From Xanthobacteraceae bacterium (lineage in GTDB: Bacteria; Pseudomonadota; Alphaproteobacteria; Rhizobiales; Xanthobacteraceae): 64,000 nt of DNA. This document shows, piece after piece, positions 57,039 through 64,000 of the stretch (its first letter is position 1; each line of letters starts with the position of its first letter). The translations under genes and the position numbers were made by a program. The notes beneath the pieces were generated by a model. The model made no database searches, was not told the origin of the DNA, and saw nothing but the letters and a program-made list of their open reading frames with translations. Where the stretch lies: NCBI GenBank assembly GCA_022841625.1, contig JALHRD010000018.1, positions 1-64,000 on the forward strand, written 5' to 3'.

Positions 57039-57656
57039 ATGATCGTCTACGCGCTGTTCTTTTATCTGTTTGCCGGGGTGTGTATCGCCTCCGCGATTAT
57101 GGTCGTGGCATCCAGAAATCCGGTCTATTCGGTGCTGTTTCTCATTCTCGCCTTCGTCAATGCGTCCGGGCTGTTCATGCTGATGGGGGCGGAGTTCCTC
57201 GCGATGATCCTGGTCGTGGTCTATGTCGGGGCGGTGGCCGTGCTGTTCCTGTTCGTGGTGATGATGCTGGATGTCGATTTTGCCGAACTGCGCCAGGGCG
57301 CGCTGCAATACCTGCCGATCGGCACGCTGGTCGGCATCGTGCTGTTGGCGGAATTGCTGCTGGTGGTGGGGGCGTGGGCGATTGCACCGCATGTGGCCGA
57401 CGTCATCGCGGCGCCGATCCCGCCATTCTACTCGGTATCGAATACCGAGGCATTGGGCCAGGTGCTTTACACCCGCTATGTCTATTTCTTCCAGGTCGCC
57501 GGCGTGATCCTGCTGGTGGCGATGATCGGCGCCATCGTGCTCACGCTACGCCACAAGCCCAACATTAAACGGCAGGATGTTTCGCAGCAGGTGGCGCGCA
57601 CTAAGGCCGACGCGATCGAGGTGGTGAAGGTCAAATCGGGGCAGGGGCTGTCATGA
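57039..57656 (+). CDS. nuoJ: NADH-quinone oxidoreductase subunit J
   Basis: A 205-residue ND6-type membrane subunit with five helices; the pi-bulge-bearing third helix region [21 protein letters not shown] is conserved. ATG 57039 ([13 protein letters not shown]) fits the family; an extension to 56991 would be coded by the REP-like element and is rejected. The ribosome site is weak (GGGG 6 bases away), perhaps because of the inserted element. Confidence 0.95.
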   Translation: MIVYALFFYLFAGVCIASAIMVVASRNPVYSVLFLILAFVNASGLFMLMGAEFLAMILVVVYVGAVAVLFLFVVMMLDVDFAELRQGALQYLPIGTLVGIVLLAELLLVVGAWAIAPHVADVIAAPIPPFYSVSNTEALGQVLYTRYVYFFQVAGVILLVAMIGAIVLTLRHKPNIKRQDVSQQVARTKADAIEVVKVKSGQGLS

Positions 57657-57961
57657 GCATTGGGCTTGGCCACTATCTCACCGTTGCCGCGATCCTGTTC
57701 ACAATCGGGATTTTCGGCATCTTCCTCAACCGGAGAAACGTCATCGTCATCCTGATGTCGATTGAGTTGATCCTGCTCGCGGTCAATATCAACTTCGTGG
57801 CGTTTTCAACTTTCCTTGGCGATCTGATCGGGCAGGTGTTCGCGCTTTTGGTGCTGACCGTCGCCGCCGCCGAAGCGGCGATCGGACTTGCCATTCTTGT
57901 GGTCTATTTCCGAAACCGCGGTTCGATCGCGGTTGAGGACATCAATTTGATGAAAGGCTAG
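57653..57961 (+). CDS. nuoK: NADH-quinone oxidoreductase subunit K
   Basis: A 102-residue ND4L-type subunit with three helices; the two membrane glutamates of the proton path are in [11 protein letters not shown] and [11 protein letters not shown]. It overlaps the nuoJ stop by 4 bases. Confidence 0.97.
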   Translation: MSIGLGHYLTVAAILFTIGIFGIFLNRRNVIVILMSIELILLAVNINFVAFSTFLGDLIGQVFALLVLTVAAAEAAIGLAILVVYFRNRGSIAVEDINLMKG

Positions 57962-58039
57962 CCATGTTGGGTTTGAACTCACCAACCGTCATGACCGCGA
58001 GCGACGCGAGCATGACGACAGCAAGGCGATAGACCGCTC

Positions 58040-60100
58040 ATGTATCAAGCGATCGTCTTTCTGCCGCTGGTCGGCGCGATCTTGGCGGGCCTTATTGCGC
58101 TCGCTGGCGCGCGCGCGCGGTTTCCCAGCGGCTTGCCAGAAAGTCACGATCTTGGCGCCGGTCATCATCCGGCACATGCGACGCCACATGGCGATGGCGG
58201 GCATCATGACGGTGATCACGCCGCTGAGCCGGCGGCGGCGGGGTCGCGGGCGGCCGAACTGATTACGACATCGTGTTTGTTTGTCGCGATGATCTTGTCG
58301 TGGATCGGTTTCGTCAGCGTCGGATTTGGACAGGACGTCTATCTCACGGTGCTCAACTGGTTCACGGTGGGCGACCTCAAGGTCGACTGGGCGTTGCGGG
58401 TCGATACGCTCACCGCGGTCATGCTGGTGGTGGTCACCTCGATCTCGGCTTTCGTGCATCTCTATTCGATCGGCTATATGGCGGAGGAGCCGTATCGGCC
58501 CCGCTTCTTCTGTTACCTGTCGCTGTTCACCTTCGCGATGCTGGTGCTGGTGACGTCGGACAACCTCGTGCAGCTGTTCTTTGGCTGGGAGGGCGTCGGC
58601 CTGATGAGCTATTTGCTGATCGGCTATTGGTATCGCAAGCCCGAGGCGAACGCGGCGGCGATCAAGGCCTTCATCGTCAACCGCGTCGGCGACTTCGGCT
58701 TTGCGCTCGGCATTTTTGCGGTCTTCATGATGACCGGGGCGGTCGATTTCGGCACAATCTTCGCGCAGGCGCCGGCGCTGGTCGGCAAGACCATTCATTT
58801 CCTGGCGTGGGATGTCGATGCGCTGACGCTGATCTGCATTCTGTTGTTCATCGGCGCCATGGGTAAATCGGCGCAGTTCTTCCTGCACACTTGGCTGCCG
58901 GATGCCATGGAGGGGCCGACCCCGGTGTCGGCGCTAATCCATGCCGCCACCATGGTGACGGCGGGCGTGTTCATGGTGGCGCGGCTGTCGCCATTGTTCG
59001 AATTGGCGCCGACCGCGCAAACCGTGGTGGTGTTCTTTGGCGCGACCACCGCGTTCTTTGCCGCGACCGTCGGCCTGGTCCAGAACGATATCAAACGGAT
59101 TGTCGCCTATTCGACCTGCTCGCAGCTTGGCTACATGTTCGTCGCGATGGGCGTTGGCGCCTATTCAATCGGCATATTTCACCTGTTCACCCATGCTTTC
59201 TTCAAGGCGCTGCTGTTCCTTGGTTCCGGCTCGGTGATCATGGCCATGCATCACCAGCAGGACATCCAGAAGATGGGCGGGCTCAAGAACAAGATCCCGT
59301 TTACCTATGCTATGATGGTGATTGGCACGCTGGCGCTGACCGGGTTTCCATTGACCGCCGGCTATTTCTCCAAGGACGCCATTATCGAAGCGGCGTTCGC
59401 CAGCAAGAATCCAATGGCGGCCTATGCGTTTATCATGACGGTCGCGGCGGCGGCGTTGACCTCGTTCTATTCTTGGCGGCTGATCTTCGTGACGTTCCAC
59501 GGCCGTCCGCATGACCGGCATCATTACGACCGGGCGCATGAAAGTCCGCCGGTGATTTTGTTGCCGTTGGCGTTTTTGGCCGCAGGCGCGATTTTGGCGG
59601 GCTACCCGTTCCGCGAGCTGTTTGTCGGGCATGGCGTCGAGGCATTCTTCCGTGAATCGTTCAAATTCGCCGCGAGCAACCGCATTCTTGAGGAACTGCA
59701 TCACGTGCCATATGCGGTGGCAATGCTGCCGACCTTCATGATGGCGCTCGGTTTCCTGGTGTCCTGGTATTTCTACATTCGCAATCCGGCGCTGCCGGTC
59801 GAACTCGCGCGGCAGCACGATGGGCTCTACAAATTTCTGCTCAACAAATGGTACATCGACGAACTCTATGAGATCGTTTTTGTGCGGCCGACGCTATGGC
59901 TTGGTCGGTTGCTTTGGAAGCAAGGCGACGGTCGCTTCATCGATGGTTTGGGGCCGGACGGCGTGTCGGCGCGCGTGCTGGACGTGACGCGCCGCGCGAT
60001 GCGGCTGCAGACCGGCTATCTCTATCATTACGCCTTCGCAATGCTGATCGGGGTGGCCGCGTTGATTACGTGGTTCCTGGTCCGGACGGGGGTAGGCTGA
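58040..60100 (+). CDS. nuoL: NADH-quinone oxidoreductase subunit L
   Basis: A 686-residue antiporter-like subunit (ND5) with the long lateral helix at its C-terminal end. The proton-path residues are in [16 protein letters not shown] (Glu) and the Lys/His helices such as [26 protein letters not shown]. Between the first two helices it has a His-rich loop (about 36-60: eight histidines, e.g. [10 protein letters not shown] and GHHDGDH), longer than in most homologues. The stop overlaps the nuoM start. Confidence 0.96.
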   Translation: MYQAIVFLPLVGAILAGLIALAGARARFPSGLPESHDLGAGHHPAHATPHGDGGHHDGDHAAEPAAAGSRAAELITTSCLFVAMILSWIGFVSVGFGQDVYLTVLNWFTVGDLKVDWALRVDTLTAVMLVVVTSISAFVHLYSIGYMAEEPYRPRFFCYLSLFTFAMLVLVTSDNLVQLFFGWEGVGLMSYLLIGYWYRKPEANAAAIKAFIVNRVGDFGFALGIFAVFMMTGAVDFGTIFAQAPALVGKTIHFLAWDVDALTLICILLFIGAMGKSAQFFLHTWLPDAMEGPTPVSALIHAATMVTAGVFMVARLSPLFELAPTAQTVVVFFGATTAFFAATVGLVQNDIKRIVAYSTCSQLGYMFVAMGVGAYSIGIFHLFTHAFFKALLFLGSGSVIMAMHHQQDIQKMGGLKNKIPFTYAMMVIGTLALTGFPLTAGYFSKDAIIEAAFASKNPMAAYAFIMTVAAAALTSFYSWRLIFVTFHGRPHDRHHYDRAHESPPVILLPLAFLAAGAILAGYPFRELFVGHGVEAFFRESFKFAASNRILEELHHVPYAVAMLPTFMMALGFLVSWYFYIRNPALPVELARQHDGLYKFLLNKWYIDELYEIVFVRPTLWLGRLLWKQGDGRFIDGLGPDGVSARVLDVTRRAMRLQTGYLYHYAFAMLIGVAALITWFLVRTGVG

Positions 60101-61623
60101 TGCTGAGCTGGCCGATCCTCTCCATTACGACGTTCCTGCCGCTGGTCGGTGCGTTGTTCATTATGATGTTGCGCGGCGAAGGCGACGCCGAAAAGCGCAA
60201 TGCGCGTTGGGTCGCGTTGTGGAGCACACTGATCACCTTTGCGGTTTCACTGGTGCTGGTCTGGCGGTTCGACGCCGGTTCGGCGGAGTTTCAATTCATC
60301 GAGCGGCTGCCGTGGCTCGGGGGAACCATCAATTATCATATGGGCGTCGATGGCATTTCCCTGCCATTCGTGATCCTCACCACGGCGCTGATGCCGCTAT
60401 GCATCATCGCAAGTTGGGGTTCGATCCAGAGCCGCGTGAAGGAGTACATGATTGCGTTTCTGGTGCTTGAGACCCTGATGGTCGGCACCTTCTGCGCACT
60501 CGATCTGGTGCTATTCTATTTGTTCTTCGAGGGCGGGCTGATCCCGATGTTCCTCATCATCGGGGTATGGGGCGGCCCGCGCCGGGTCTATGCCAGCTTC
60601 AAATTCTTCCTCTACACGTTGCTCGGTTCGGTGTTGATGCTGCTCGCCATCATGGCGATGTATTGGAGCGCCGGCACCACCGACATTCCAACGCTGCTCA
60701 AACATGGCTTCCCGGCGAATCTGCAGTTCTGGGCCTGGCTTGCCTTCTTCGCGTCGTTTGCGGTGAAAATGCCGATGTGGCCGGTGCATACCTGGTTGCC
60801 CGATGCCCATGTGGAGGCGCCGACCGCGGGCTCCGTCATCCTGGCCGCCATTTTGCTGAAAATGGGTGGCTACGGATTCCTGCGGTTCTCGATTCCCATG
60901 TTCCCGTTGGCGTCGCAGGACTTTGCGCCGCTGATCTTCACGCTGTCGGTCATTGCGATCGTCTATACCTCGCTGGTCGCGCTGGTGCAGGAGGATATGA
61001 AAAAGCTCATCGCCTATTCGTCGGTGGCGCATATGGGCTTTGTGACCATGGGGATCTTTGCGGCAACGACCCAGGGGATCGCCGGCGGCATTTTCCAAAT
61101 GGTGTCGCACGGCATTGTCTCGGGTGCGCTGTTCCTCTCGGTCGGCGTGGTCTACGACCGGCTCCATACCCGTGAGATCGCGGCTTATGGCGGGCTGGTC
61201 AACCGCATGCCGCTCTATGCCGCGGCGTTCATGGTGTTCACGCTGGCCAATGTCGGTCTGCCCGGAACGTCGGGCTTTGTCGGTGAATTTCTGACGCTGA
61301 TCGGCACCTTCAAGGTCAGCGTCTTGACCGCGATGGTTGCGACGCTGGGCGTCATTTTGTCGGCCGGGTATGCGCTCTGGCTCTATCGCAAGGTGATTTT
61401 TGGGAGCCTCGATAAGCCTAAACTTGCCGCCATTAAGGACCTCGATTATCGCGAGATGATTACGCTTGGTCCACTGGCGGCCTTGACCATTTTGTTCGGG
61501 GTATTCCCGAAGCCGATCCTGGATCTTTCCGCCGTCTCGGTCGCGCAGCTCGTCACGCAATATCAGCAGGCGATCGGCGCGGCGAAGGCGGCGGCCAAGG
61601 CCGCGGAAATGTTGTTGAAATGA
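60100..61623 (+). CDS. nuoM: NADH-quinone oxidoreductase subunit M
   Basis: A 507-residue antiporter-like subunit (ND4). Conserved [34 protein letters not shown] (Glu of the TM5-type site) and [22 protein letters not shown] are present. ATG 60100 shares a base with the nuoL stop (TGATG); the longer frame from 59896 is an overlap artefact. The C-terminal Ala/Lys-rich tail is common in this order. Confidence 0.97.
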   Translation: MLSWPILSITTFLPLVGALFIMMLRGEGDAEKRNARWVALWSTLITFAVSLVLVWRFDAGSAEFQFIERLPWLGGTINYHMGVDGISLPFVILTTALMPLCIIASWGSIQSRVKEYMIAFLVLETLMVGTFCALDLVLFYLFFEGGLIPMFLIIGVWGGPRRVYASFKFFLYTLLGSVLMLLAIMAMYWSAGTTDIPTLLKHGFPANLQFWAWLAFFASFAVKMPMWPVHTWLPDAHVEAPTAGSVILAAILLKMGGYGFLRFSIPMFPLASQDFAPLIFTLSVIAIVYTSLVALVQEDMKKLIAYSSVAHMGFVTMGIFAATTQGIAGGIFQMVSHGIVSGALFLSVGVVYDRLHTREIAAYGGLVNRMPLYAAAFMVFTLANVGLPGTSGFVGEFLTLIGTFKVSVLTAMVATLGVILSAGYALWLYRKVIFGSLDKPKLAAIKDLDYREMITLGPLAALTILFGVFPKPILDLSAVSVAQLVTQYQQAIGAAKAAAKAAEMLLK

Positions 61624-61630
61624 GCCAGCC

Positions 61631-63067
61631 ATGAGCGAAACCTTTGCCGTTCGCGAGCTTGTTCCGGTGTTGCCGGAGATCGTGCTGGTCTTGGGTGCGA
61701 TGACGCTGCTCATGGTCGGCGCGTTTCGCGGCGAACGCGCGGTTGCGTCGATCAATTGGATGGCGATCCTGCTGTTAATCGCCGCCGGCGCGATCATCGT
61801 GCTTCTGCCGGCGGAACGGATGGAATCGTTCGGCGGCAGTTTCGTGCTGGAATCTTATGCGCGCTTTCTGAAATTGCTTGCCCTGATCGGTTCCGCGACC
61901 GCTATGCTGATGTCGCTCGATTATCTCGAACGCGAACAGCAAAACCGGTTCGAATATCCGATTCTGATTTTGCTTTCGACCGCCGGCATGTTGATGCTGA
62001 TTTCGGCGGGCGACTTGATCGCGCTTTATCTCGGGCTCGAATTGATGAGCTTGTCGCTTTATGTCGTGGCCGCGATCAATCGGGATTCGGTGCGCTCGAC
62101 CGAGGCGGGCTTGAAGTATTTTGTGCTCGGCGCATTGTCGTCCGGGATGCTGCTCTATGGCGCATCCCTGATTTACGGCTTTACCGGCAGTGTCAATTTC
62201 GCGGCCATTGCCAAGGCATCCGCGAATGGCGGCATCGGCCTGGTGTTCGGACTGGTGTTTTTGTTCGCGGGCTTCTGTTTCAAAGTGTCGGCGGTGCCGT
62301 TCCATATGTGGACGCCCGACGTATACGAGGGAGCGCCGACGCCGATCACAGCGTTTTTTGCGGCGGCTCCCAAAGTAGCCGGCATTGCGATGTTCATGCG
62401 GGTTGCGATCGATGCGTTCCCCAACATCGTGCCGCAGTGGCAGCAGATCGTCATATTCGTCGCTATTGCATCGATGCTGCTGGGGGCGTTTGCGGCGATC
62501 GGCCAACGCAACATCAAGCGACTGATGGCCTATTCATCAATCGGGCATATGGGATTTGCATTGGTCGGGCTGGCGGCGGGAACCATGCAGGGCGTGCAAG
62601 GCGTTCTGGTGTATATGGCGATCTATGTCGCGATGACGCTCGGGACGTTTGCCTGCATTCTGTCGATGCGCCGCGATGGCAAGATGGTTGAGGAAATCAG
62701 CGATCTCGCGGGATTGGCGCGAACCAATCCGGCGATGGCGTTTTTCTTGGCGATGCTGCTGTTTTCGTTGGCCGGCATTCCGCCGCTCGCAGGCTTCTTT
62801 GCCAAGTTTTATGTCTTTCTGGCAGCGATCCAGGCGGGGTTGTTCACGCTTGCCGTGATTGGCGTGCTGGCGAGCGTGGTCGGCGCCTATTACTATCTCA
62901 TGATTATCAAGATCATGTATTTTGACGAGGCGGCCAGGCCGTTCGAGCCGATGCCGTATCAGCTCAAAGCGGTGCTGGCGGTGTCGGGATTGTTCAATGT
63001 GCTGTTCTTTGTCTACCCGAGACCGCTGGTTGAGGCGGCGAGTGCTGCCGCCAAGTCGCTGTTCTGA
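61631..63067 (+). CDS. nuoN: NADH-quinone oxidoreductase subunit N
   Basis: A 478-residue ND2-type antiporter-like subunit, last of the complex I operon. [17 protein letters not shown] carries the helix-5 glutamate; [22 protein letters not shown] and [18 protein letters not shown] are typical. birA follows directly. Confidence 0.97.
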   Translation: MSETFAVRELVPVLPEIVLVLGAMTLLMVGAFRGERAVASINWMAILLLIAAGAIIVLLPAERMESFGGSFVLESYARFLKLLALIGSATAMLMSLDYLEREQQNRFEYPILILLSTAGMLMLISAGDLIALYLGLELMSLSLYVVAAINRDSVRSTEAGLKYFVLGALSSGMLLYGASLIYGFTGSVNFAAIAKASANGGIGLVFGLVFLFAGFCFKVSAVPFHMWTPDVYEGAPTPITAFFAAAPKVAGIAMFMRVAIDAFPNIVPQWQQIVIFVAIASMLLGAFAAIGQRNIKRLMAYSSIGHMGFALVGLAAGTMQGVQGVLVYMAIYVAMTLGTFACILSMRRDGKMVEEISDLAGLARTNPAMAFFLAMLLFSLAGIPPLAGFFAKFYVFLAAIQAGLFTLAVIGVLASVVGAYYYLMIIKIMYFDEAARPFEPMPYQLKAVLAVSGLFNVLFFVYPRPLVEAASAAAKSLF

Positions 63068-63070
63068 GTG

Positions 63071-63847
63071 ATGCAGCTTGATCCCAAGGCGTTGGCGGCG
63101 GGGGTCGGGTTGTCGGCTCATGAATCCCTCGTTTCGACCAATGCCGAGGCGCTGGCGCGGGCGCGCTGCGGCGAGCGCGGCCCCTTATGGGTAACCGCGG
63201 AAGGCCAGAGCGGCGGACGCGGGCGGCGGGGCCGGACCTGGATTTCCGAACCAGGCAACCTGTTTGCGAGCCTGTTGCTGACCGAAGCATCGCCGCCAGA
63301 GCATTGGCCGGAGCTTGCCTTTGTTGCCGCGCTGGCAATTCATGACGCGGTGGTGGAATGTGCGCCGGGCTTGCGCGCCCAGCTCGCGATCAAATGGCCC
63401 AACGATCTCCTGCTGGCCGAGAGAAAGTTCTCCGGGATACTGATTGAGGGCGAAGGGCAGGGTGCCGTGGTGGTCGGAATTGGCGTCAATTGCATCAACC
63501 ATCCGTCGGATACAATGTATCCGGCGACCGATCTTGCGACCGCGGGCGCGGCCGTGAGCGCTCAGACATTGTTTTCAGTATTGTCGGCCAAGATGGTGGA
63601 GCGTCTGGCGCAATGGAGTGCCGGCGCGCATTTCTTCACGATCCGCGCCGATTGGCTGGCGCGCGCCGCCGGTCGGGGGCAGCCGATCCGGGTGCGCGTT
63701 GCCGACCATGACCTGGTCGGGCGGTTCGATGACATCGATGCGCAGGGGCGGTTGTTGCTGTCGCTGCCGGATGGCGCGCGCAAAGCGATTGCCGCAGGCG
63801 AGATCGTTGAATTGGCGGAGCCGCTCCATGTCGGCGGTGCGCGCTGA
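63071..63847 (+). CDS. birA: Biotin--[acetyl-CoA-carboxylase] ligase
   Basis: A 258-residue biotin protein ligase without an N-terminal DNA-binding domain (type I), so an enzyme but not a repressor. The biotinyl-AMP loop is GGRGRRGRTWIS, and KWPNDLLLAERKFSGILIEG is the second active-site segment. GTG 63068, directly after the nuoN stop, is an alternative start. nuo-birA-RNase J order is a familiar alphaproteobacterial arrangement (from memory). Confidence 0.94.
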   Translation: MQLDPKALAAGVGLSAHESLVSTNAEALARARCGERGPLWVTAEGQSGGRGRRGRTWISEPGNLFASLLLTEASPPEHWPELAFVAALAIHDAVVECAPGLRAQLAIKWPNDLLLAERKFSGILIEGEGQGAVVVGIGVNCINHPSDTMYPATDLATAGAAVSAQTLFSVLSAKMVERLAQWSAGAHFFTIRADWLARAAGRGQPIRVRVADHDLVGRFDDIDAQGRLLLSLPDGARKAIAAGEIVELAEPLHVGGAR

Positions 63848-64000
63848 TGGCGGCGCCCGGCGACGAACTGGTGTTTGCGCCGCTTGGCGGCGTTGGCGAA
63901 ATCGGGATGAATCTCGGGCTCTATGGCCTGGGCACCGAGCGTCGCCGGGAATGGATCGCGGTTGACATTGGGGTGGCATTTGCCGGCGACGAGCTGCCCG
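63847..64000 (+). CDS. rnj: Ribonuclease J, N-terminal part (runs off the window)
   Basis: 51 codons are visible: LVFAPLGGVGEIGMNLGLYG is the conserved start of the metallo-beta-lactamase domain of RNase J, followed by WIAVDIGVAFAGDELP. RNase J is a 5'-3' exo/endonuclease replacing some RNase E functions in alphaproteobacteria. The start overlaps the birA stop by one base. Confidence 0.88.
   Translation, partial: MAAPGDELVFAPLGGVGEIGMNLGLYGLGTERRREWIAVDIGVAFAGDELP

Overview
The window looks like a chromosomal segment of a GC-rich alphaproteobacterium of the Hyphomicrobiales (Rhizobiales), most like the Bradyrhizobium/Rhodopseudomonas/Pseudolabrys/Xanthobacteraceae side of the order. The support is gene order (tig-clpP-clpX-lon-hup-tRNAs beside a full nuo operon; glnB-glnA; enoyl-CoA hydratase next to rplM-rpsI; ctaA with a DUF2842 gene and an O-acetylhomoserine sulfhydrylase), the many orphan periplasmic receptors of the Bug type, and intergenic palindromes of the kind that litter these genomes. 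The genus is an inference.

Region by region. (1) 1-6.5 kb: a small cytochrome c and a C-terminally truncated CnaB/CxxCH/propeller protein, divergent from a lone CoxL-type molybdenum hydroxylase large subunit; then a FixK/FNR-like box, a cysteine-rich repeat gene broken by an in-frame TAG, and two half-size YeeE/YedE sulfur-type transporters. An 850-bp non-coding stretch of repeats follows. (2) 6.5-12 kb: an orphan ModA-like binding protein coupled to an aldo/keto reductase, a nested palindromic element, an Fe/thiamine-type binding protein, tRNA-Pro, a secreted RidA, an exported amidohydrolase and a DUF2842 gene. (3) 12-21 kb: core genes (heme A synthase, MetY, CoA-binding protein, enoyl-CoA hydratase, L13/S9), a 4,5-dihydroxyphthalate-decarboxylase-like protein, a diguanylate cyclase, a GlcG-type protein and a VOC protein. 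(4) 21-32 kb: glnB-glnA with a sigma-54-like promoter, nnr, tRNA-Leu, and the proteostasis block tig-clpP-clpX-lon, with an RpoH-like promoter before clpP. (5) 32-47 kb: an accessory stretch around tRNA-Val, hup and tRNA-Asp. It holds a Uma2 nuclease, four Bug receptors, a GST, a one-gene fic module bounded by tRNA-Asp and a decayed copy of the tRNA 3' end, a UbiD-type decarboxylase, two intact tandem CnaB/CxxCH/propeller proteins, a YncE-like propeller and a BKACE enzyme. (6) 47.4-63.1 kb: nuoA-N for respiratory complex I, then birA and the start of an RNase J gene.

The most unusual structure lies inside the nuo operon. Between nuoC and nuoD sits a small four-helix-bundle gene of the 23S rRNA intervening-sequence protein family, enclosed by perfect inverted arrays of the heptamer GCGAATA (28 bp per arm). 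The first heptamer overlaps the nuoC stop codon, and the gene's likely original start codon reads ATC. The nuo operon also carries two small uncharacterised membrane-protein genes (after nuoF and after nuoH), a double-hairpin repeat between nuoI and nuoJ, and a His-rich loop in NuoL. The second notable structure is the tRNA-Asp/fic module, where a 14-bp perfect inverted repeat lies just upstream of fic. The third is the family of periplasmic proteins that join a CnaB-like domain, one CxxCH heme site and a lyase-like beta-propeller.

Coding starts were chosen from Shine-Dalgarno spacing and family N-termini. Promoter calls are by eye and untested.
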